Shown: piece by piece, positions 1-8,057 of the stretch
Layout: every line of letters begins with the position of its first letter
Numbering within the stretch: the stretch's first letter is position 1
Assembly: GCF_001921205.1 (NCBI RefSeq)
Contig: NZ_MSIE01000049.1
Location: 29,839-93,838, forward strand
Direction: 5' to 3'
DNA from: Actinophytocola xanthii
GTDB taxonomy: Bacteria > Actinomycetota > Actinomycetes > Mycobacteriales > Pseudonocardiaceae
Length of the DNA: 64,000 nucleotides
Translations under genes and position numbers: made by a program
The notes under the pieces: model-generated
The model's database searches: none
Told to the model about the DNA's origin: nothing
What the model saw: the letters and a program-made list of their open reading frames with translations, nothing else

Positions 1-1
1 G

Positions 2-1606
2 TCGGCGCTGGTGCTCCCGGTCCTGTCGGCGCGCGCGGTCGACGTGATCCTCGCCGGCGGCACGCCCGGTCCCGCGCTGCTCGCCTTCGCCACCGTGCTG
101 GTCGTGGCGACGCTCGCCGAGATGTGCGGCGAGGTGACCGGCGTCCTCGCCGAGACCGCGGTGCTCGGCCGGCTGCGGCACCGCCTGCTGGGGCACGTCT
201 TCCGCCTCGGCGTGCCGGGTTCACGGCGCTACGGCGTCGGTGACCTGCTGACCCGGTTCACCGCCAACGCCGCCGCCATGGCCAGGGCCACGCCCTACCG
301 CATCGAGGCGGCGGTCGGGATCGCGGCGGCCGTGGCCGGCTGGCTCGCACTGTGCGTGATCGACTGGCGGGCCGGCGTGGCCCTCGCCGCGGGGACCCTG
401 CCGCTGGTGTTGCTGATCCGAACCCGGCTTCGCACGTCGACCAGCCGGTTCGCCGACTACCTCGACCGGCTGGCCAGCATCGCCGCACGGCTCACCGACG
501 CGCTCACGGGGCGCCGGACGATCCGCGCGGCAGGCACGCTGGACCGCGAGGTGCGGCGGGTGCTGGCGCCGCTGCCCGCACTCGCCGCCGCCGGGCTCGC
601 CACCTGGGAGGTCCGCCGGGCCGTCTCCTGGCAGCTCGGCCTCGCCCAGCACGGGCTCCGGATCCTGGTGCTCGTCATCGCCGGTCTGGGTGTCGCGACC
701 GGCCGGCTCTCCCCCGGCGGTTTCCTCGCCGCGTCCCTGTACCTCACTGTCGCGCTCGGGTTCGTCCAGCAGCTCGACACCCTGCTCTTCCTCGCCGACG
801 CCCGCGCCGGCGCGGACCGGGTCCACCAACTTCTCCGGGAGCAGCCTCGGTTCCGCGCCGGTGGCACCGGGACCCCGGCGCCGGGGCCCGGGTCGCTCGC
901 CTTCCGCGGTGTGCGGGTCCGGATCGACGGGCGGACCGTCCTGGACGGGATCGACCTCGAGGTGCCGGCCGGCACGGTGCTGGCCGTGGTCGGCCGCTCC
1001 GGGAGCGGGAAGAGCACGCTCGGCCTGCTGGCCGGTCGACTCCTCGATCCCGACGACGGCGAGGTGTCGCTGGACGAGGTGCCGTTGCACACCATGGCGC
1101 CGGCCGAGGTGCGCACCGCCGTGGGCTACGCCTTCGAAAGGCCGGTCCTCCTCGGCGACACTCTCCGCGAGGCGATCGCCTTCGGCCGGCCGGTGCCCGA
1201 CCGGTCCGCGCCGGAGCGCGCCTGCCGGCTGGCCCAGGCCGAGGACTTCGTTCGCCGGTTGCCGCACGGCCTCGACACGCTGCTGGCCGAGGCGCCGTTG
1301 TCGGGTGGAGAGTTGCAGCGGGTGGGGTTGGCGCGTGCGGTGGTCACACCACCTCGGGTGCTTGTGCTGGACGACGCGACGTCCGGCCTGGACACGGTTA
1401 CCGAGGCCCGACTCACGACGGCCTTCACCGAGGCGCTGGCCGGTCGCACGCGGTTGGTCGTCGCGCACCGCGTGGCGACCGCGGCGCGTGCCGACCTGGT
1501 CGCCTGGCTCGACCGCGGCCGGGTGCGCGCGGTCGCGCCCCATTCGGTGCTGTGGACGACCGAACCCGACTACCGGGCCGTGTTCAGCGCCGGGGAACTG
1601 CCGTGA
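2..1606 (+). CDS. ABC half-transporter (permease + ATPase), 5' end outside window
   Basis: Export-type ABC protein with a membrane domain (about residues 1-270 of the visible part) fused to an ATPase domain. The frame is open to the window edge, and the 534 visible residues fall short of the usual 570-600, so the N-terminus is probably missing. Seen: Walker A GRSGSGKST (Lys at about visible residue 337), signature LSGGELQR, Walker B VLVLDDATS and H-loop LVVAHR. The usual Q-loop glutamine is replaced by Glu (FERP). The stop overlaps the GTG of the next ABC gene (GTGA), so the two are translationally coupled and probably form a heterodimer. Position next to a lanthipeptide synthetase suggests export of a modified peptide, like RamA/RamB (inference from family and context). 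Confidence 0.9.
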   Translation, partial: SALVLPVLSARAVDVILAGGTPGPALLAFATVLVVATLAEMCGEVTGVLAETAVLGRLRHRLLGHVFRLGVPGSRRYGVGDLLTRFTANAAAMARATPYRIEAAVGIAAAVAGWLALCVIDWRAGVALAAGTLPLVLLIRTRLRTSTSRFADYLDRLASIAARLTDALTGRRTIRAAGTLDREVRRVLAPLPALAAAGLATWEVRRAVSWQLGLAQHGLRILVLVIAGLGVATGRLSPGGFLAASLYLTVALGFVQQLDTLLFLADARAGADRVHQLLREQPRFRAGGTGTPAPGPGSLAFRGVRVRIDGRTVLDGIDLEVPAGTVLAVVGRSGSGKSTLGLLAGRLLDPDDGEVSLDEVPLHTMAPAEVRTAVGYAFERPVLLGDTLREAIAFGRPVPDRSAPERACRLAQAEDFVRRLPHGLDTLLAEAPLSGGELQRVGLARAVVTPPRVLVLDDATSGLDTVTEARLTTAFTEALAGRTRLVVAHRVATAARADLVAWLDRGRVRAVAPHSVLWTTEPDYRAVFSAGELP

Positions 1607-3354
1607 CCGGCCGGGGGTGGCGCGCCGGCGCCGGGTACCGGCTGCTGGTCTCGGCGCTGCGGCGACAACGGCGCGGACTCGCATGGATCCTGCTGTGGTC
1701 GGTGCTGGAGTCGGTGCCGCCGTTGCTGTCCGGGCTGCTGGTGTCGGTGGCCATCGACGGCTTCCTCGCCGGGGACGTGGCGGGCGCGCTCGGCGCGCTC
1801 GGGTTGTTCCTCGGCGCCGCCGTGGTGGGGGCCCTCGCCACGAGACAGGTGTTTCCGTGGCTGGCCCGCGTGGTGGAGGCGGTCCGCGACTCGTTCGTCG
1901 TCGCGACCGTGACCGGGGCGCTCACCGACGCCGTCCAGTCATCCGGACCCTCGGACACTGCCGGCGTCGCCCGGCTGACCGAACACGTCCAGTCGGTTCG
2001 CGAGGTGCTGTTCGCCGTCCTGCGCATTGTCCGGCAGATCGCGTTCACCGTGGTGGCCGCGTTGATCGGGCTGTGCCTGCTGGCCCCGGTGGTCGCGCTG
2101 GGCACCGCGCTGGCGGTGGGCCTCGCGATGGCGGTGTTCCTCGTCCGCATGCCGAAGCTGGCCGCGACCCAGAAGACGGTCCTGCTGGCCGAGGAGAAGG
2201 TCGCCCGGCGCGCGGGTGCGGTGTTCGGCGGGATCCGGGACGTGGTCGCGTGCGGAGGGGAGCGCCAGGCCGCCGGCGATGTCGGTCGGGCGGTCAACGA
2301 CCACGTACGACTGTCCAGAAGGCTGGCGGTGGCGACCTCGTCCCGGATGGTGGTCGTCTTCCTCGGCGGTCAGCTTCCGCTGCTGGCCCTGCTGGCGGCC
2401 GCACCGTGGCTGCTCGTCGGCGAGCACCTCAGCGTCGGCGAGCTCGTCGGGGCGGTCACCTACCTCACCGCGGGGCTCGAACCGGCACTGCGCAGGCTGC
2501 TGGAGGTGCTCGCGACCTGGGGACTGGAGATGGGGGTGAGCGTCGCCCGGCTCGGCGAGGGGTTCGCGCCGGGGGACGGGGCACGGCCGGCGACCGGTGG
2601 CGTGCCCGCGCCCGGCCGGATGAGCCTCACCGCGGAAGCTCTCACGTTCGCCTACTCCCCGCACGCCGCACCGGTGTGCCGCGACCTCGGCTTCCGGTTG
2701 GCCGAGGGCGAGCACCTCGCGGTCGTCGGCCCGAGCGGCACCGGCAAGTCCACGCTCGTGAGCCTGCTCGCCGGTCTCCTGCCACCCACGCGGGGTCGGG
2801 TACTGCTCGGCGACACCCCGCTCGGCGACATCGCGGACGGCGAACTGCGGCGGGTGATCGGCCTCATCCCGCAGGAGGCCTACGTCTTCGCGGGATCGCT
2901 GCGGGAGAACATCGGCTACCTGGCGCCGGGTGCGGGCGCCGGAGAGATCTCGGCGGCCGCGTCCGCCGTGGGTCTCGACGAGCTCGTCGCCCGGCTCGGC
3001 GGCCTGGACGTCACGCTCGGCCCCGAGGGTGCCGAGCTGTCCCACGGCGAGGCACAACTCGTCGCACTCGCCCGGGTCTACCTGTCGCCGGCCAGGATCG
3101 TGATCCTGGACGAGGCGACGTCCGCGCTCACGCCGGACGAGGAGGCGACCGCGGAGGCCGCGTTCACCGCCCGCGGCGGGACGCTCGTCGTGGTCGCCCA
3201 CCGGATCAGCTCCGCCGTACGCGCCGGCCGTGTGCTCCTGCTCGACGGTGACACGGCGGTGATCGGCACGCACGACGAGCTGGTCCAGCTCTCGTCCACC
3301 TACGCGGACCTGGTCGGCCACTGGCGGCACGACGCCATGTCGGCCGCCACCTGA
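1603..3354 (+). CDS. ABC half-transporter, partner of the preceding gene
   Basis: 583-residue export ABC protein: about six membrane segments (residues 20-310), then an ATPase domain. Walker A GPSGTGKST (Lys382), Q-loop IPQEA, Walker B IVILDEATS and H-loop VVVAHR are present. The signature is degenerate (LSHGE in place of LSGGQ), which is common in one half of heterodimeric exporters. The start is GTG at 1603, overlapping the upstream stop as GTGA; the same frame is open further upstream but only as a shadow of the first gene. It lies 23 bp before a radical SAM gene, so ABC-ABC-rSAM-LanL look like one operon. Likely role: export of the lanthipeptide (inference). Confidence 0.92.
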   Translation: MTGRGWRAGAGYRLLVSALRRQRRGLAWILLWSVLESVPPLLSGLLVSVAIDGFLAGDVAGALGALGLFLGAAVVGALATRQVFPWLARVVEAVRDSFVVATVTGALTDAVQSSGPSDTAGVARLTEHVQSVREVLFAVLRIVRQIAFTVVAALIGLCLLAPVVALGTALAVGLAMAVFLVRMPKLAATQKTVLLAEEKVARRAGAVFGGIRDVVACGGERQAAGDVGRAVNDHVRLSRRLAVATSSRMVVVFLGGQLPLLALLAAAPWLLVGEHLSVGELVGAVTYLTAGLEPALRRLLEVLATWGLEMGVSVARLGEGFAPGDGARPATGGVPAPGRMSLTAEALTFAYSPHAAPVCRDLGFRLAEGEHLAVVGPSGTGKSTLVSLLAGLLPPTRGRVLLGDTPLGDIADGELRRVIGLIPQEAYVFAGSLRENIGYLAPGAGAGEISAAASAVGLDELVARLGGLDVTLGPEGAELSHGEAQLVALARVYLSPARIVILDEATSALTPDEEATAEAAFTARGGTLVVVAHRISSAVRAGRVLLLDGDTAVIGTHDELVQLSSTYADLVGHWRHDAMSAAT

Positions 3355-3377
3355 GTACTCATCCGGAGGGAATCTCC

Positions 3378-4424
3378 ATGACGACGCCCGACCGCCCCGA
3401 CTACATCGTCTGGGACATCACCTACGCGTGCCCGTTGCGGTGCGAGCACTGCTACTCCGAGTCGGGGCGACGACCGACCCGGCAGCTCGACCACGACGAG
3501 ATCCTGCGGGTCGCGGACCGCATCATCGAGCTCGCACCGGCGGCGGTCGGCATGGCCGGCGGCGAAGCACTGGTGGTGCGGGGAGTCTTCGACATCATCG
3601 AGAGGATCATGGACGCAGGCATCGAAGTCCTCCTCTACACCGGCGGGTGGCCACTGCGGCCGCACATGATGGCCGACCTCCTGCGGCTACGGCCCCGGGT
3701 GCACGTGAGCGTGGACGGCGCGACCGCCGCCGTGCACGACCGCATCCGTGGCCGAGCCGGTTCGTTCGACCGGGCGATGGCCGCGCTGCGCCTGCTGGAC
3801 GAGGCCAGCGAGGCGGCACGGCGGGATGGCGGCGAGCCGCTCGAGTTCGGCCTGGACGCCACGATCGTCCGCAGCAGCTACGACCAGCTCGACCTGTTCT
3901 GCACCGACATCGCCCCGCGGTTCCCGGAGCTGGGCTTCCTCGCGCTCAGCGCGGTCGTGCCCAGCGGGCTGGCCAACCGGGCCGGGTTCGTCGAGCACGA
4001 GGTGCTGAGCGACGAGCAGACCGCCTCGTTCACGACCGCCGCGCTGCGCGATCGGCTGCGGGCACTGACCCCAGCAGACGTGGAACTGTCCACATCGGAT
4101 AACAAGGCGATGATGATGCACCCCGACCAGGTCGCCAACGGGAGCGCGTTCCGGGGAATCGCGGTCGAGCCGGACGGCGCGGTCCGCGCGATGTGCATTT
4201 ACGAGGGCGTGGTGGGCAACCTGCTCGCGGACGAGCCGGCGGAGCTGTGGCAACGCGCGCGGGCGCGGTGGAGCGACCCGTTCGTGGCCGACACCCTCAG
4301 ACCGGTTCGGAGCATGCGACAGTGGGCCGAGGCGGTCCGCCGGATCGACTACCACTTCGGCACCGACTCCGACCGCGCCCGGATCGACCGGCGACCCGCG
4401 TTCGCCGCGCCCGTGTCCGTGTGA
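3378..4424 (+). CDS. Radical SAM peptide-modifying enzyme
   Basis: 348 residues. The N-terminus carries CPLRCEHC (Cys18, Cys22, Cys25), the CX3CX2C ligand set for the SAM-binding [4Fe-4S] cluster, followed by MAGGEAL (the GGE motif) and HVSVDGA. The C-terminus has one conserved-looking cysteine in RAMCIYEG, at the position of a SPASM/twitch auxiliary domain, but not the full SPASM set. RBS GGAGGG precedes ATG 3378. It sits between the exporters and the lanthipeptide synthetase (7 bp gap), so a role in a second modification of the same precursor (epimerisation, C-C or thioether link, decarboxylation) is plausible. The reaction itself cannot be read from the sequence. Confidence 0.88.
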   Translation: MTTPDRPDYIVWDITYACPLRCEHCYSESGRRPTRQLDHDEILRVADRIIELAPAAVGMAGGEALVVRGVFDIIERIMDAGIEVLLYTGGWPLRPHMMADLLRLRPRVHVSVDGATAAVHDRIRGRAGSFDRAMAALRLLDEASEAARRDGGEPLEFGLDATIVRSSYDQLDLFCTDIAPRFPELGFLALSAVVPSGLANRAGFVEHEVLSDEQTASFTTAALRDRLRALTPADVELSTSDNKAMMMHPDQVANGSAFRGIAVEPDGAVRAMCIYEGVVGNLLADEPAELWQRARARWSDPFVADTLRPVRSMRQWAEAVRRIDYHFGTDSDRARIDRRPAFAAPVSV

Positions 4425-4431
4425 GGCGAGC

Positions 4432-7104
4432 ATGAGCGTCGACGACCTCCTGCTGACCGACTGCGCGGCCGCGGCGCTGGCCCGTGCGGACCTGCCGGGC
4501 TGGCGGCTCAACCTGGGCGACTTCTGGTGTTACGTCGAACCGGCCGCCGGCCGAACCCGTGCGCAGGGCTGGAAGCTCCACGTCTCGGCCACCCCGCTGT
4601 CCGCGCCGGCGGTGCTCGCCCGGTCGGCCGAGGTGCTGCTGGCGCACGGATGTCCGTTCAAGTTCGCCGCCGGACTCGCCCAGGTGGCGGAACTGGGACA
4701 CCGCCAGGCGGACCGGGCCGGTGGCGGCAAGTTCCTCACCGCCTACCCCGACCGCGGCCCCTACGAGTTCCGCGAGCTGGCCGAGGCACTGCACCGGGCG
4801 ACCGAAGGGCTGCCGGGGCCCGGCGTGCTCTCCGACCGCCGGTACCGGCCGGGCAGCCTGGTGCACTACCGGTTCGGCGCGTTCGGCGGCGTCCGAATGC
4901 TCGGCAACGACGGGGTGTACGAGTCGATGCTGGTACATCCCGACGGCAGCCTCGTGCAGGACCGGCGCACGGCGTGGTTCTCGCCGCCGTCATGGGCGCC
5001 ACCGGACCCGTTCGGGCACACCCGCCCCGCCGCCACCCGCCGGTCCGTGCTGCTGAACGGCCGATATCTCGTTCGCGAGGTGATCCGGCACGCGTTCACC
5101 GGTGGAGTGTTCCGTGCCGTCGACCAGGAGACCGGCGCCGAGGTCATCGTCAAGCAGGCGCGTCCGCATGCCGGCGCCACCCTCGCCGGCACCGACGCCC
5201 TCGACCAACGGCGGCACGAGGCGGCGATGCTGGAGCTGTTCGCGGAGTCCGGGTACACGCCCCGGCTGCTTGACGTCTTCGAGCAGCAGGGTGAGGTGAT
5301 GCTGGTGCTGGAGTCGGTGCCGGGAACCACGCTGCGGCAGTGGGTACGGGACCGGGGCGGGCGAGACGGCGTCCCCTGGCGGGAGACCGCGCTCGGGCTG
5401 GTAAACCTGTTGACGCTGGTGCACGGCAGAGGGCTGGTGGTCCGGGACTTCACCCCGAACAACATCATGGTCACCCCGGAGGGGGGCGTGCGGCTGGTCG
5501 ATCTCGAACTGCTCGCGGAGCCGGGCACGTGCGTGGTGCGGGGCCACACACCCGGGTATGGCGCTCCGGAGCAGGTTCGGGCCGCCTCACCTGGTCCTGC
5601 CCCGTCGCCGGCAGCGGATCTGTTCAGCCTCGGTGCGACCTTGTTCTACCTGGCCAGCGGCGCGGACCCGGTGCTCTGCGCGGACGAGCCGCCGGCGCGG
5701 GCGATCGCGGAACGAGTCGGGAGCTGGCTGGGCCGCCTCGAGCGGGACAGCGTCGTCGCGCGCCGGCTCGCGCCGGTCGTCGTCGCCCTGATGCACGAGG
5801 AGCCGGACCGGCGCCCGGACCTGGCGGCCGTCCGCGACCATCTCACCCGTGCCGAACCGGCGGAACCGCTGCCGGTCAGCGGCTCACCGCCCCGGGCGAT
5901 CGACGGCGACGCACTGGACCGGCTGATCACCGACGGCTTCGGCCACCTGCTCGACACGATGCGACCCGACGACTCCTCCGGACGGCTGTGGCCCTCCGGG
6001 GACTTCGGTGCCACGACCGACCCGCTGAACGTGCAGCACGGCGCCGCGGGGGTGCTCGGCGCACTGATCGCCGGCTGCCGCGCCGGTCTCGACCTGACCG
6101 ACGCCGTCGCCGGGACCGCGGCGTGGATCGCCCGCCGGGCGCCGCGGGAGCCCCGCGTCCTCCCCGGGCTCCATTTCGGACGGTCCGGAACCGCCTGGGC
6201 CCTGCTGGATGCCGCGACGATCCTCGGCGACGAGGAGCTCGCGCGTACCGCCAGGGACCTCGCCAGCCGGGTACCGGTTCGCTGGCCCAACCCCGACGTC
6301 TGCCACGGGATGGCCGGTGCCGGGCTCACCCAGCTCCGCTTCTGGGAGGTCACCGGCGACGACGAGTTCCTGGCCAGGGCGCGAACCGTGGCCGAGAACC
6401 TGGCCGCCGCCGTCGGGCGGCACGACGACGGCGCGGTCCACTGGCCCATCCCCAGGGACTTCGAGTCCACCATGGCGGGCATGTCCCACCACGGGTTCGC
6501 CCACGGGACCGCCGGTGTCGGCACGTTCCTGCTCGCGATGGCCGAGCTCACCGACGAAAGCGCCTACCTCGACCTGGCCACGGCCGCCGCGGACACGCTG
6601 AGCGCGGCGGTACAGCGCGACCGCGGCGCGGCCTACTGGCCGAGCAGGGTGGGTGGCGGCCCACCGAAGACCAACTGGTGCAGTGGCTCCTCCGGCGTGG
6701 GGACGTTCCTGGCGCGGATGTGGCGCCACAGCCACGACGACCGGTACGGCGAGCTGGCCGGCGCCGCAGGGCTGGCGGTTCGGCGATCGAGGTGGCACGC
6801 CGGGCTTTCCCAGTGCCATGGCCTCGCCGGTGACGGTGACTTCCTGCTGGACCTGGCCGAGATCACCGGGGACGACCGTTACCGGGACTGGGCGGCCGAG
6901 CTCGCGGTGAGCTTCAGCGTGCGGGCCGCGTTGCGCCACGGACGCATGGTCGTGCCGGACGAGACCGGGATCGCGGTGGTCGCCGACTTCGGGACCGGCC
7001 TCAGCGGCGCATTGACATTCCTGCTGCGGCTGCGCGGTGGTGGCCTCCGTCCATGGCTGCCCGAGGTCCTGGCGAGCGACCGGGCGCCGGCGGCGTCCAC
7101 GTAG
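4432..7104 (+). CDS. Class IV-type lanthipeptide synthetase (lyase-kinase-cyclase)
   Basis: 890 residues in three parts. Residues 1-190 resemble the phospho-Ser/Thr lyase region. Residues 200-470 are a Ser/Thr kinase-like domain (VIVKQA lysine, catalytic-loop VRDFTPNN, VRLVDLEL replacing DFG). Residues 490-885 are a LanC-like cyclase. The cyclase keeps AHGTAG (His691), NWCSG (Cys750) and QCHG (Cys795-His796), the zinc and catalytic residues known from NisC. Class III LanKC enzymes lack these zinc ligands, so class IV (LanL) is the better call. It would phosphorylate and eliminate Ser/Thr and add Cys to make lanthionines. Its 3' end overlaps the convergent response regulator by 104 bp. No cysteine-containing precursor is visible nearby. 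Confidence 0.88.
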   Translation: MSVDDLLLTDCAAAALARADLPGWRLNLGDFWCYVEPAAGRTRAQGWKLHVSATPLSAPAVLARSAEVLLAHGCPFKFAAGLAQVAELGHRQADRAGGGKFLTAYPDRGPYEFRELAEALHRATEGLPGPGVLSDRRYRPGSLVHYRFGAFGGVRMLGNDGVYESMLVHPDGSLVQDRRTAWFSPPSWAPPDPFGHTRPAATRRSVLLNGRYLVREVIRHAFTGGVFRAVDQETGAEVIVKQARPHAGATLAGTDALDQRRHEAAMLELFAESGYTPRLLDVFEQQGEVMLVLESVPGTTLRQWVRDRGGRDGVPWRETALGLVNLLTLVHGRGLVVRDFTPNNIMVTPEGGVRLVDLELLAEPGTCVVRGHTPGYGAPEQVRAASPGPAPSPAADLFSLGATLFYLASGADPVLCADEPPARAIAERVGSWLGRLERDSVVARRLAPVVVALMHEEPDRRPDLAAVRDHLTRAEPAEPLPVSGSPPRAIDGDALDRLITDGFGHLLDTMRPDDSSGRLWPSGDFGATTDPLNVQHGAAGVLGALIAGCRAGLDLTDAVAGTAAWIARRAPREPRVLPGLHFGRSGTAWALLDAATILGDEELARTARDLASRVPVRWPNPDVCHGMAGAGLTQLRFWEVTGDDEFLARARTVAENLAAAVGRHDDGAVHWPIPRDFESTMAGMSHHGFAHGTAGVGTFLLAMAELTDESAYLDLATAAADTLSAAVQRDRGAAYWPSRVGGGPPKTNWCSGSSGVGTFLARMWRHSHDDRYGELAGAAGLAVRRSRWHAGLSQCHGLAGDGDFLLDLAEITGDDRYRDWAAELAVSFSVRAALRHGRMVVPDETGIAVVADFGTGLSGALTFLLRLRGGGLRPWLPEVLASDRAPAAST

Positions 7105-7765
7105 GCGCGCGCCCGGCCGGGGCGTTCGGGTCGCGGCCGAGACCGGCCTCCCTGGCCAGCACGATCGCCTCGGCCCGGCTGCTCACCCGCAGCTTCGCGA
7201 AGATCGTGGAGATGTGGTTGCTGATCGTCTTGCCGGCGAGGTGGAGCTGCTGGGAGATCGCCGAGTTGGACGCACCCGCCGCCACCAGGTCCAGCACCTG
7301 CCGTTCCCGGGCGGTGAGGTGGGTGAACGTGGTTGCCGAACCCGACCCGGCGGGCCGGGTCAGCAGGCGGCCGAGCCGCGTGTGAATCCGTGAGCCGAAC
7401 ACCGTGCTGCCGGCGGCGACGGATCGGACGGCTCGGACGATCTCGGTGTCGTCCGCGTTCTTCAGCAGGTAGCCGCGGGCGCCGGCGTGCACCGCCGCGC
7501 ACAGGGTGGCGTCCAGGTCCTGCCCGGTGAACACGAGCACGGCCACGCCGGGTGCTGCCTCGCGGAGCTCCTCGATGCCGGCGAACCCAGCCACCTGCGG
7601 GTCCAGCACCAGGACATCGGGCTGGCGGGCGACGGTTTCCCGTACGACGGCGGCGCCATCGTCGATCTCGCCGACCACCTCGATGTCGGGCTCGGCCGCC
7701 AGGACCGTGCGCAAGCCGTAGCGCAGGATCGGTTGGTCATCACACAACAGCACGGACAACGGCAT
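7001..7765 (-). CDS. Orphan LuxR/NarL-type response regulator
   Basis: 254 residues. The receiver domain has the acidic pair Asp9-Asp10, phospho-acceptor Asp55, Thr80 and Lys102. The C-terminal LuxR helix-turn-helix (about residues 165-225) contains LTARERQVLDLVAAG. No histidine kinase is adjacent. The gene is convergent with the lanthipeptide synthetase and overlaps its end by 104 bp, recalling RamR beside the ram lanthipeptide genes of Streptomyces. RBS GGGGGAA precedes ATG 7765. The last 45 or so residues are Pro/Ala/Arg-rich and lie where the frame is antisense to the synthetase, so the true functional end may be the HTH. Regulation of the adjacent RiPP genes is inferred from position. 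Confidence 0.88.
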   Translation of the reverse strand: MPLSVLLCDDQPILRYGLRTVLAAEPDIEVVGEIDDGAAVVRETVARQPDVLVLDPQVAGFAGIEELREAAPGVAVLVFTGQDLDATLCAAVHAGARGYLLKNADDTEIVRAVRSVAAGSTVFGSRIHTRLGRLLTRPAGSGSATTFTHLTARERQVLDLVAAGASNSAISQQLHLAGKTISNHISTIFAKLRVSSRAEAIVLAREAGLGRDPNAPAGRAPTWTPPAPGRSPGPRAAMDGGHHRAAAAGMSMRR

Positions 7766-8057
7766 GTGGTTCCCCCAGTACCTTCTTCGTGCTTCCTGTC
7801 AACGCCTGCCGGGTGGCGTCGCGGGAGGCACCCAGCACGGTCCCCACGCACGCTGCGGCCTGGCAACCGCGCGAGGACACCCCCGATCGTCCGACCGGCC
7901 CCTCCCCCGGCACACGACAGGCCCCCATACTGGCTACGGGGCCTGGACAGGTCGCTGGAGCACACGCTGGACCAGACCCTTCCCGGAGGCGGGACAGCGT
8001 CTTCCGGGTGCGGTACCAGGAGCGCTAGGTTGGCCCAGTCCTCAGGAGGGGGCGTCC
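7766..8057. promoter_or_regulatory. Divergent promoter region, response regulator / SARP
   Basis: 292 bp between the leftward response regulator and the rightward SARP gene, expected to hold both promoters. The SARP gene has a strong RBS (AGGAGGG, 8044-8050) eight bases before ATG 8058. No clear direct-repeat SARP box or other operator could be assigned by eye. Confidence 0.5.

Noticed and set aside
7740..7928. 62-residue leftward frame with two Cys and several Ser, considered as lanthipeptide precursor
   Set aside because: No RBS, Arg/Val-rich tail with no leader-like helix, and it runs into the response-regulator gene start.
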